DNA of 64,000 nt from NCBI GenBank assembly GCA_013399895.1, contig VXBA01002668.1, positions 372,001-436,000 of the forward strand, written 5' to 3'. This stretch comes from Serilophus lunatus. Lineage: Eukaryota > Chordata > Aves > Passeriformes > Eurylaimidae. Shown here in pieces: positions 34,901 to 43,553 of this stretch (position 1 is its first letter; each line of letters starts with the position of its first letter). The notes beneath the pieces are model-generated. The model did not search any database and was not told the origin of the DNA. It worked only from the letters and a program-made list of their open reading frames with translations. Both the position numbers and the translations under genes were made by a program.

Positions 34901-37900
34901 ATGAAATATTTTGAAATGAGAGCATGAGACCCTAAAGCTGGGGAACTTTTCTGTAGATTTTCCTCTTGAAGCTCCTTTTGTTGACCTTTCTGCTCGTGTT
35001 TTCTTGCTAGGCAAGAAATCCCTAACCCGGAAATACTGTGTATGATAGTAGCTAAAAAGAGATGATAGATGGTGATTGAGTTCTGGGAACATTATTTAGG
35101 TCATCTCTTCTGCATCCAGTCAGAATTTGTTTCTATAGTTCTTTTATTTCAACTATTACCCAGTGAAATAATAAGTACCATTAGGTGGATGTGTTATAAA
35201 GGCAAAACTAATTTGAGAAAATACCCTTAACTACTGTTCCCAGTACATGATTATTCTTCTGCTAGTCTTTATTGTCCAGTTTTCTGTCTCCTGTGCCTGT
35301 TTGGCGCTAAACAAGGAACAGCAGGTAAGAAAAGTTTACTGACTTCTCAGTTAATCTATAATATGATACTACAAATATGTATGTAGACAGGCACACGTAT
35401 TTGTATATAGTCTTTCACAAAATGGGGAGAACATTTATCCTGTTAAGGACTAGACCTTGGCCAGTGCTTGGCTCTAGTAGCTAGAATGAAATACATCCTG
35501 GTCCTGAAATGACTTTCAGATGATGTGTTTGGTCATTTTGGGTTTTTGTTTGTTTGTTTGTTTTTCCAATTGATTTGTTTTTAAGCTTTTTAGATTTATG
35601 GTCATAGGTGTGGCAGCATGGTATCTTAAGTATTATCAAGTGTTCAGCAATTTAAGATAAGCTGATGAAATCTACAGTAATACAATGTGAAGGCAATAAA
35701 GCCACTTAATTGTTCTTGTATAACTGAAAAATTTGTAACTACATTAGGAACAGAGGTGACCCTTCTGTGTGAAACAGTCTTCATGTGGTATGAGACTTAA
35801 TTCTCACTGCATAAGAAGTGGGCAAAAGTACAGTGACTGAATAATCAGCTTTTTCATGTGAGCACACTTTCTATTTAGAGTCTGAGCAGTCCCAGCTAGA
35901 TTTGTTGCATGTGCCATTCCTTGTGCTCTGGTTGGGTTTTGGAAAAACAAAGAAAATTAATTATAGCCATGAATGTGGAGCTTTTAGGTGCTGTTATTTC
36001 ATTAGCTACACAGGCTGTTTGGACACTGAAATCACTCTTTAGTATATTAAGCCTCAATATCTGAAGGTTTTAGAGTATTACTAATTTGGCCTCATATATT
36101 GGCTTGCAATGCAGAACAGTTCAACTAATATAAATCTATATTTGCTTATGCCTTCTAGAGTGAACTTCTGGAGGTGGGATGGAATAATACCAACAGTGCA
36201 AGAACAGATATTGAGAGAAATCTGAATTGTTGTGGATTCAGATTTTTTAATCCGAACGAAACCTGCGCATCTGTAAGTTCTTCAAGTGTGAAAAACCGTA
36301 ACATTTTCATGCTGTGTTTGTTTGAAAGTTGACAACTGTTTTCACAGCTACAGAAAGCAGTGTTTTAATAAATGTGTAAGGTGGTTGTTAAAGTGATGGT
36401 GAGCTTTTCTGTTAACTTACTGGAAAGACAATCACAGAGCACCCTGCAAAGGTTGTACTCTGTTGTCATTGATATCCTTGCTTTTTAGAGTCGTTTAAAA
36501 CCACTGCAGTTGTCCACAGCTAGCAGTCTCTTCTAGAGCAAACTAGATGCTATCTATCAATGAAGTGTCACCAAAAATGGAGTGAAATTTTCTGTATCTG
36601 CCGCAGGATTGTTTTAGAACTCGTCAGTGTAAACCATGTGCACCGATAATAGAGGAATATTCTGGCATGGTGCTGAGATTTGTTGGAGGCATAGGACTTT
36701 TCTTCAGTTTCACAGAGGTGAGTAAGAGCTTAGAAAAGTCAGTGCTTTTCCCCCACCTTTAAGGCTTTGTTTTGTGAAACAATTTAGGGGGTTTGTTACA
36801 GGAAATCTCAGTTCTGTCTCAAGAGTGAAATAATTAATTAGGTCAGATTTTTCAAGGCTATGATCTTGCTGCCAAAAGGAAGACTTGTCTTCATTCAGCA
36901 CTAGGACTTTTTGCAACTCTTTGTTATTTAGATAACAAACTGTGACATTCAAATGTGGTGCTGTAAAGTTTTAAGTTTTTCAGAAACTTAGTTACTCAGG
37001 CTTACTGTTTTCCAGCAGTAATAAAAAGAGTGCAGTTGCTTTACCTTGTTCCCTCTTCTTCCCACCTATTCCCCTCGTGCAGACACAGAGTGTTTGAGGA
37101 TCTTTTTTTGGTGCCACCTGTAGAGCAAAGATAGAGTTGCAGGATGAGTGAATCGAAACAGCAGGTTAAAATAAAAAAGGTCTTTGACTCTGCTTTAGTA
37201 CCATGATGATACATAACTTGCTTTATTGATTGGTGTATAAACATCCTCAGAGGAGGTCTTTTGTAACCCCATAGTGGAGCATGTGAAATAATCTTATTGC
37301 TGCTTAGTGAAGTTTTTGCAGTTTCTAGAAGGTTGTTAGGTACTAGAGCAACAAGAGAGATACTGTAATTTTAACAGAATCACTCCGATATCAGCTCTCA
37401 GTTTCTCTGCTAAAATATTGAAGTTTCTGGGATGGAGTGACATGATTGGGGGGGACATCAAGATTTGAAAATACATGGAAAAATAGCCTTATAGTTAAGT
37501 GGTAACTGTACAATGAAACAAATTGAAGGGTTTGTTTATCACTATACTAAAAATAGGTTTGTGAATATTTATTATTGGGGAAGGGGAAGAATAATTTATC
37601 TCTAGACATAACTATAGGTAATATTTTGTATTGCATTGTGGATACAGTGTTAGCTTTTGTGTTTAGTTCACTCTGTTGCTTGGTATGATTTTTTTTCTGA
37701 TAAAGTATGTTCTTGTTTCTAATTAAGAAAGCTGGTGTGTGATTGTACAATTCTAGCAGCAGTAAAATATCCTAAACTTGCGTTTAAAACAAATTTTGTA
37801 AAACTGATAGAAGATGAGGTGGAGATGCTCTGCTTAATAATATTTTTGGTTTTTATTTTCAGATTCTGGGAGTCTGGTTGACTTACAGATACAGGAACCA

Positions 37901-37937
37901 AAAGGATCCCCGTGCAAACCCTAGTGCATTTCTTTGA
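22938..37937 (+). CDS. TSPAN13: TSPAN13, tetraspanin-13 (six coding exons; exon 1 interrupted by a gap)
   Basis: Complete locus of a four-pass membrane tetraspanin. Exons: 22938-22979 (visible part), 34058-34225, 35244-35324, 36159-36272, 36607-36717, 37863-37937. All exon 2-6 junctions are phase 0 and sum to 182 codons. With the 14 visible residues of exon 1 and about 7 lost at the N, the length is about 203 aa, close to the mammalian protein. The protein starts MACGGFGCSKNCLC. TM1 is near SLLLIGIAAWGIGFGLIS, TM2 near VVIAVGVFLFFIALVGLIG, TM3 near MIILLLVFIVQFSVSCACL. The large extracellular loop has the tetraspanin CCG motif (NLNCCGF) and six cysteines in all, and TM4 runs through GGIGLFFSFTEILGVWL. 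The tail ends NPSAFL. Tetraspanins organise membrane microdomains; TSPAN13 has been linked to calcium-channel modulation and cancer, but nothing here shows a specific role. Confidence 0.96.
24025..24077 (-). repeat. CR1 LINE 3' end fragment, reverse strand
   Basis: AATCATAGAGTAGCC, then GATTGAAAGGGACCCCTAAAGG, is a diverged copy of the reversed CR1 3' terminus (typically ATCATAGAATGG followed by GGTTGGAAGGGACC). Confidence 0.65.
26390..26518 (-). repeat. CR1 LINE 3' end, reverse strand
   Basis: Well-preserved reversed CR1 terminus: ATCATAGAATGTTTGGGG, TTGGAAGGGACCC, CCCCCTGCCATGGGCAGG, ACTAGACCAGGTTG and CCAACCTGGCC occur in the standard order. Confidence 0.93.
29791..30440 (-). repeat. Old CR1 LINE fragment, reverse strand
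   Basis: Diverged reversed CR1. GTTGGAAGGGAC opens it; TTTGCCAGGCTGAACAAATT and TCAGCCGCTTCTCA correspond to the reverse of the REL-GLFSLE coding stretch of CR1 ORF2. CTTCAGCCTCACCAG and a TCAGTCAGGCTG stretch follow in the usual order. The outer edges are approximate. Confidence 0.75.
34058..34225 (+). CDS. TSPAN13: TSPAN13 coding exon 2
   Basis: 168 bases (56 codons, phase 0 at both ends). The acceptor is CCCTCCAG and the donor is GTATCC, which is weak. It encodes LVSLLLIGIAAWGIG through VGLIGAVKHHQVLLFF, covering most of TM1, the small extracellular loop and TM2. Confidence 0.95.
34226..35243 (+). other. TSPAN13: TSPAN13 intron 2
   Basis: 1018 bases. Nothing else recognised. Retention would add three codons and then a stop (TGA at about 34235), so a retained transcript would truncate the protein after TM2. 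Confidence 0.85.
35244..35324 (+). CDS. TSPAN13: TSPAN13 coding exon 3
   Basis: 81 bases (27 codons) between a TTCCCAG acceptor and a GTAAGA donor. It encodes TM3, starting YMIILLLVFIVQF and ending ALNKEQQ at the entry to the large extracellular loop. Confidence 0.96.
35325..36158 (+). other. TSPAN13: TSPAN13 intron 3
   Basis: 834 bases, AT-rich, with a short GTTT repeat near 35546-35562. No other feature seen. Confidence 0.85.
36159..36272 (+). CDS. TSPAN13: TSPAN13 coding exon 4
   Basis: 114 bases (38 codons) between a CTTCTAG acceptor and a GTAAGT donor. It encodes SELLEVGWNN onward, the CCG motif in NLNCCGF, and NPNETCAS. NETC is part of a possible N-glycosylation sequon-like stretch (NET). 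Confidence 0.96.
36273..36606 (+). other. TSPAN13: TSPAN13 intron 4
   Basis: 334 bases between exons 4 and 5. Nothing else recognised. Confidence 0.85.
36607..36717 (+). CDS. TSPAN13: TSPAN13 coding exon 5
   Basis: 111 bases (37 codons) between a GCCGCAG acceptor and a GTGAGT donor. It encodes DCFRTRQCKPCAPIIEEY, with three of the loop cysteines, then the start of TM4 (VLRFVGGIGLFFSFTE). Confidence 0.96.
36718..37862 (+). other. TSPAN13: TSPAN13 intron 5
   Basis: 1145 bases, AT-rich, ending in a T-rich tract before the acceptor. No repeat family or exon recognised. Confidence 0.85.
37863..37937 (+). CDS. TSPAN13: TSPAN13 last coding exon
   Basis: 24 codons plus the stop TGA (37935-37937), after a TTTTCAG acceptor. 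It encodes ILGVWLTYRYRNQKD and the C-terminus RANPSAFL. Confidence 0.96.
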   Translation: MLGVWLTYRYRNQKDPRANPSAFL

Positions 37938-38041
37938 TAAGCTTATAAAGGACTGAATCTTTTCTCTGCACCATCTACTTAAAAATACTGATTCTCCATA
38001 GTTTGGTATTTCTCCATAATAGGAATTCTATATATACCCAA

Positions 38042-38047
38042 AATAAA
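38042..38047 (+). terminator. TSPAN13: TSPAN13 polyadenylation signal
   Basis: AATAAA about 105 bases past the stop codon, giving a short 3' UTR that probably ends near 38060-38075. Longer isoforms using later signals cannot be excluded. Confidence 0.65.
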
Positions 38048-39436
38048 ATTTAATTTCCATAAGAAATGTGTAGTTTCATATTTAATTTCCACTATTTTTC
38101 TTACAAGAATCTTTATCTTAAAGTAGATGGGTGCATATAGCTGAGCAGAGTTGAACTTCTGGTTAAATCACTCTGTTGAGACTTTGTTAATTGATACAGT
38201 GAACTCTATACAGTGAGTTTTATAGCACTACTGGCTTATCTGGTGTCAAAAAAACCCAGAAGTATTTTCTGCTGTATTTGTTGATTACAAAAATTCACAT
38301 GAATGCTCATTAAAACGATAAAAATGTATGGTGGATGGTTGGGTATGATTTACTTAAGTTTTAGAATGAACTCTAGTAAACTTCTTTGTCTCTCACTTTC
38401 CTGTTAAGGTAAAAATAGAAGCTAAATATGTTATTTTCTGTAGTGCACATAAGTGTATGTTAATGACTACTGTAGCCTTCACCCCTTCCCTTCCCTGTTT
38501 GTTTTGGCTTTCTGGTAGCTTCAGAATTTTGTTGAGAATAAAAGTAATTTCAATGGATATTGTCACTACAAGAATAATGAATGAAGAAAACCAAGAGAAT
38601 GTAATTTGCAGCTGATTAACTTGAAACTTTTTTTCCTTTGACAAGTGAATGAAGTTTGGTATTTGCACAATCAATGTCAGAGTCAATGTCTGTCATCTCT
38701 GATGTAAGAAACTTGATGCCTGGAACGTTGTTGTACAGTTACTTTTTTTAGATGGTGTAAAATTATTGTTGTAATAACTCAGCAGTGTATTTTTCTCTGT
38801 CATCCAGATAAGTGTTGATTTCATGAGAGATTGAATAATGTTTAAAAGAAGAAAGAATGACAAAAAGCTGGTTTCCAGTAGTTTGTTTTCTAGCAACAAA
38901 GAAAAGAATTCAAGTTAGAACGTCATGTTATCCATGTAGTCTGAGCTGAAGGAAAGCATGTTCCTACCTGTAAAAGAAGTGATGCATCAGCTGGGACAGC
39001 AGACATCTAATCAATCACCCAAGGTGCATAGTGTTGCATTTGTTTCTAATCTAATCACGCTGAACTGCAGGCCTGCACTCCACCTTTTCTTCATTCAGTT
39101 GCTGCTTCTGCTGTGGTAGGCAGCTGCTCTAGCCTTAAAGACCCCTGCAGAAAGAAAAGGGGAAGAGTATTTAAGCCCTCTGCAAGGAATACAGCACCTG
39201 AGCGAGGTGGAAAGGAAGCCAATGAGGGCAGACAGAAGTAGGTTCTCATGGTTTCCCATTACAGGGGAGGCGCCTCCTCACTCCTGCAGAGGAGTTAAAA
39301 AGAAGTTGAAACACATGCCCATCAGAGCATTTTCAGACTTTCACGGGCCAAGGGCTCCTGAAAAAGGAATTATCTCGAGGTTTTAAGGGGGAAGAGCAGA
39401 ACCTGAATGCAGAGGGGTGTCAGGGACTTGCCAGAA

Positions 39437-39550
39437 CTGCTTCTCTTCAGCCGTATCCGACTCTTCAGCATCCGCAGCCGGCGCCACCTCCTGGTGCCGC
39501 GCTGAGCTCCTGCCGGACCTGTCCCGCTTTGGGGTCTGGCTCCAGCACCT
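39437..39550. promoter_or_regulatory. CpG-rich patch in intergenic DNA
   Basis: A short stretch with about ten CpG dinucleotides in an AT-rich neighbourhood (for example CAGCCGGCGCCACC and GGTGCCGCGCTGAG). A 12-base palindrome, GGAGGCGCCTCC, lies at 39267-39278. It could be a small CpG island, a lncRNA promoter or a GC-rich remnant; the sequence alone does not decide. Confidence 0.35.
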
Positions 39551-40287
39551 CCTTGGACATTCAGCATAAGAGCCAAGGCGTGTGCTGAAAGCCCTTAAGG
39601 GCCTTCAGAGTCACTGCGGTGTAATGCACGTGTTTACAGCACTTTTTCCTTCCCCATTGCTGTCCCTTTTAAAGAGCAAACCAGCCCTTCTCAATACGTG
39701 TCAAGAGGGCAGTGATGATGGCGTGGCTTTCTTTAGGAAACACTTAATTCTTCTGGTCTAGACAGGCTTTCTATTTTGTACCTCGCAGTAATAAATTCAA
39801 GGCGGAGTCATGGAGAAGGTTAATGAAGATTAAAGTAATACCATACTGCTGCTTCAATTTTGACTTTTTTCCTAATTATTTGGTAGTGCTTAGTTTTGGT
39901 TGGGTCTGGTTTCATAAATATGGTAGGTGATGTTGGAATGTAAATGTGCATCAGTGTGAAAATGCTGAAAATACCACCACTTCAGAAATCTCATGTCTCA
40001 TAATGTGAATTTGTATTAGTAGTCAAAAGATGGATCAGTGGGATCATATGGTTTGATTAAAGTTTTTCTATCATATTAATAACACTTTGTGTCTTCAGAA
40101 TTGTGATTACAAATGAACAGAACCACCCCCCCCAAAAAAAACAAACCTAACCACCCCCACAAACCTTGACATTCCTATTAGAGGTATGGATTCTGAAGAC
40201 AATAAAGCACACTGAGTCTGACTTTGGTTTAGGGAGGAGAGGGTAGCCTCTCAGGAGAGGTCTGACTCACAAGTGGGTGTACAAGAA

Positions 40288-40439
40288 ACACTGTACTGTT
40301 CTCATTGGAGCATGGCGCTAATAATGCCAAGCTCACAGGTTTGATCCCCCTACATGCAATTCGCTTAAGGGTTGGACTCGGTGATCCTTGTGGGGGTGAG
40401 TTCCAACTCAGAATATTCTGTGATTCCGTGATTCTGTGA
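40288..40439 (+). repeat. tRNA-Ile-derived SINE with CR1 tail (TguSINE1 type)
   Basis: The head resembles tRNA-Ile: GGAGCATGGCGCTAATAATGCC matches the anticodon arm (AAT anticodon), and GGTTTGATCC at 40338-40347 is a B-box. A CR1 3' tail follows: TTAAGGGTTGGACTCGGTG, then CCAACTCAGAATATTCTGTG and repeated TGATTC-like ends. This fused structure is that of TguSINE1, known from songbird genomes and mobilised by CR1. The copy is diverged and the tRNA 5' half is degraded, so the left edge is approximate. Confidence 0.88.
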
Positions 40440-42554
40440 CATGCCAAAATAGAGCACTTAAAAAAATTATTTATACTTACTCTCGGTGGGTTTCGTAGTT
40501 GAAGTTTTCTTTGTTCATTGCTTTCTCTTCTTGAAAAAAAAAAAGTTTTCACTGTATAATATTGGGTCTTTTTTGTTTGTTTGTGTTTGTTTTCTAGAGA
40601 AGCCTTTTTATTTTTATCTGATTGCTTGAGAAGTGGACTTCATTGTAACCACATTTTCTAGAAGCTGTTTACAACAACTGAGTGTCAAAGTATTGGAGTG
40701 ATTTAACTTGCAGCATTCATATTGCTTTCGTTAGATGTTTTTGATCTTAGTTGTGTTGAAGTGCTCTCTTAAAGTTTGTTATTCTGGAAAAATGCAGAAA
40801 GATATCTTGACTTTCTTCAAAACACCTATACATTTTTATCTTATAATTGTCTGTAAAGTAATAATTCTTCTGAATCTATATGGCAAAGTGAATGCAGTAT
40901 CTGCTTCCTTTCATGTGAAAGAAACTATTACAAAAAGAAAAGCTTGCACAACTTAAAGTGATACTTGTAAAAGTGCACCTTAAAAGTGACAGCTGAAAAG
41001 TGAATAGGAATGTGCTAGAGATATTAACTTGCATTATTATTTTTAGGTCTAATTAGTTAAAGATTGAATGCTAATGGAATTCTGAAAAAATGTGAAAAAT
41101 GTGTGCTTCAGGTTATCGACCTGTATTTGAGCAATTATTTCCCAAGTTTTCCAAAGAAATGGAAAGAGGATTTTATAGGTATCTCAGTTTGGCTCAGTGC
41201 CTCTGTAAACCTAAATAATCTGTATTTTAAAGAGCAGGATTAAATTGACCACTTATGTATTAAGATTCTTCAAAATTTGGCTAAGGTGAAAAGCAAATGA
41301 CAAAAGCTTAGCCTTGACTGCAAAAAAATTATTTCGGTTTCAAAAATTAATTTCCTGTTGCTGGCAGGCTGAACTAGTTTGGATATTTGCATCTGTAGCG
41401 TGCAGACAAACCACTAGACCCTTGTAGGTTATGCCTTATATCCCTTTTCTGGATGTTATCCATAGAATCAGTACGTCTGCTGAAGAAAACTGCTACTTCA
41501 GTAGTGTTATGAAAACAGGATGGCACAGGAAGCTTTTGTTTTATGTCAGATACAGAGCTCTGGGGTTGAGTAGGTAATGATTTTGATAACCAGTTGCTTC
41601 AGCCTCCCTCTGTGCTGTCCCTCTGTTAAGTGATGTGACCACTTTTTTTTGCTTTTTGTTGCTCATAGCTACTTCTATGGAATATTTTTGCTCCTCATTG
41701 CATCTCTTTTTCCTCTGTCTTCTGGATGCTGCAATAGAAAGATATCTTCCTGAACTGCTGAAAATACTGGATTGCATGTCTGGGACCATTTCCAGGTACT
41801 ACTTTAGACTTTCTGGTTGGTGGGGTTCACATAGCTCGGCAAAGACATATTAGAAGTATCTTTCTAATTTTGCTGAGAGATTTTGTTGAGCTGAAATCCT
41901 TGCTTTGGTCACTAGTCCTGCCCTCCCAAATGTTTTCCTCTTATAGTTCTCATCGTGGTAGTGGCAGAAATGGTAATAGTAGTGGTAAGAATGTAATTGC
42001 CAAAGAGCTGAGGAGATAATGCAGGTATGGTCCTGGGCAGAGTTTTTCTCACTGATGCTGCTGCTGAGTTCCCAGATATTTGGGGATGGAAAGTCTCCTT
42101 TTTGCCTAAGCGTCAATGTTGTGTGTACTGTGATGGTATTCATCTGCAGCATTTCTTTTAGTACTGACTTCTCTTGTCCTTGTGGGCTTGTAAATAAGCA
42201 ATCACAAGCTGTAACGGTCATGAAAGCAGCCACATACTCAGTACAGTATCACTTTATTAATCATTTCAAGGCTTTACTGACATCTGATGTAAGCAGGGAC
42301 CTTTTAAGGGAAGCAGTTTTATCTTAAATCACTTCAGAATGCAGCCAGTTTAAAAAAAAAAAGAAGGCCCACATGCAAGCAACTCCATCCTCTAGTCTCA
42401 AGAACTCTGGGAAAGATCTGCATTTTTTGTTAAGTATAAAGACAAGGCTGAAAACGAAAGGCTGGTGCTATGAGAAAATAAATGGAGATAAGGCAGACTG
42501 AGCAGTACAGAGCTGAGTTAGTTGCTGAAATTGGAGATAAAAAGCTGCTTTCCT

Positions 42555-43108
42555 CTTCTGGATTTTGCTGGATAGAGTTAATTATCTTCATAGTATCTTG
42601 TACAGTGCTGTGCTTTGGATTTGTGATCAAACTGGTGCTGGTAACACAAGGTGATTTTCTGTCATTGCTGACACGGACACAGTCAAAGTCTTTGCTACTC
42701 CTCAGACTGCCTTGCCAGCAAGTAGACTTGGACTGCAGGAGAAGTTGGGAAGGGACACAGCTGACCCAAGGGATAGGTCATACCCTGTGGTGCCATGCTT
42801 AACATATAAACTGGGAGAAGCAGGAAGGGGCAGGGGGATGTGTGAAGTGATGGTGTTAAATTTTCCCTAGTAACCCTTACATGTGCTGGAGGCCAGCTTT
42901 CCCAAGGATGGCTGAGCACTGGCTTGCCCATAGGAAGTGGTGAATTAATCCTGTGTTTTGCTCTGTTTGTGCATGCAGTTTTTGCTTTACCTATTAAACT
43001 GTCTTTATCTCAACCTGCAAATTTTATCACTTTTATCCTTCTGATTCCCATCCCACTGGAATGAGAGGGCGAGTGGCTGAGCTGCTGGCCAGGGTTAACC
43101 CACGACAG
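42555..43108 (+). mobile_element. Avian endogenous retrovirus solo LTR
   Basis: About 550 bases resembling a common avian ERV LTR. The left end is diverged (TTCTGGATTTTGCTGG, then ATAGAGTTAATT). GTACAGTGCTGTG and GGGACACAGCTGACCC follow, then a TATA box (ACATATAAACTGGG, TATAAA at 42805-42810), GAAGTGGTGAATTAATCC, TTTTGCTTTACCTATTAAAC and CTGTCTTTATCTCAACC, and the right end GGGTTAACCCACGACAG. No internal retroviral genes lie on either side, so it is a solo LTR. TCCT flanks both estimated ends (42551-42554 and 43109-43112) and may be a target-site duplication; the exact borders are uncertain. It resembles ERVL-type LTRs, but I am not sure of the subfamily. Confidence 0.88.
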
Positions 43109-43248
43109 TCCTTCTCCTTCCAAAGTGCTTAAGTGTAAAATGCAAGCTATGGTCTCCAGAAACACAGTGATTTTGTAATACCGGTAGAAGAAGACAAGTT
43201 AAAAAAAAATAACACTGCAATGTTTTGTCTGTAAACACTTGAAATGGA

Positions 43249-43254
43249 TTTATT
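43249..43254 (-). terminator. AGR2: AGR2 polyadenylation signal
   Basis: AATAAA on the - strand about 250 bases past the AGR2 stop codon; a short 3' UTR ending near 43230 is inferred. The solo LTR begins about 120 bases further on. Confidence 0.6.
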
Positions 43255-43503
43255 TAAAAAAAAAAATCATTTTTACTATTCGATCATACAGTATTCTTCT
43301 GTATGCCTTAAATTAAACGCCTCCAGCTTTTAAAAATGCTGCCCAGTACAAAAGTGCTAACATAAAACTGTAGTGTTTATGTGTAGAAACCATCACTACA
43401 CATCACTAAATATCACTCTTAAGTAGTCTCTTCACCCATGTCAATGCATGGAGAAGGGATGGAAGATAAGACTTCGTAATATTTAAGGGCTTCCTTCTTC
43501 TTC

Positions 43504-43553
43504 TTACAGTTCACTCTTCAGGAGCTTCAGCGCCTTCTGCATATTTGAATACA
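43504..43553 (-). CDS. AGR2: AGR2 last coding exon
   Basis: After a TTTCTAG acceptor it encodes (L)YSNMQKALKLLKSEL and the stop TAA (43506-43504). KSEL is the ER-retrieval signal. Confidence 0.95.

Larger units (their letters stand above)
38070..42554. other. Intergenic region between convergent TSPAN13 and AGR2
   Basis: AT-rich DNA holding a CpG-rich patch (39437-39550), a tRNA-derived SINE (40288-40439) and C- and A-rich low-complexity sequence near 40125-40160. No gene was recognised. The open frames near 41541-42327 occur on both strands and look like chance. Confidence 0.7.

Noticed and set aside
40300..40365. Possible functional tRNA-Ile gene
   Set aside because: The 5' half is degraded, the acceptor arm does not pair, and the sequence runs into a CR1 tail, so it is a SINE.
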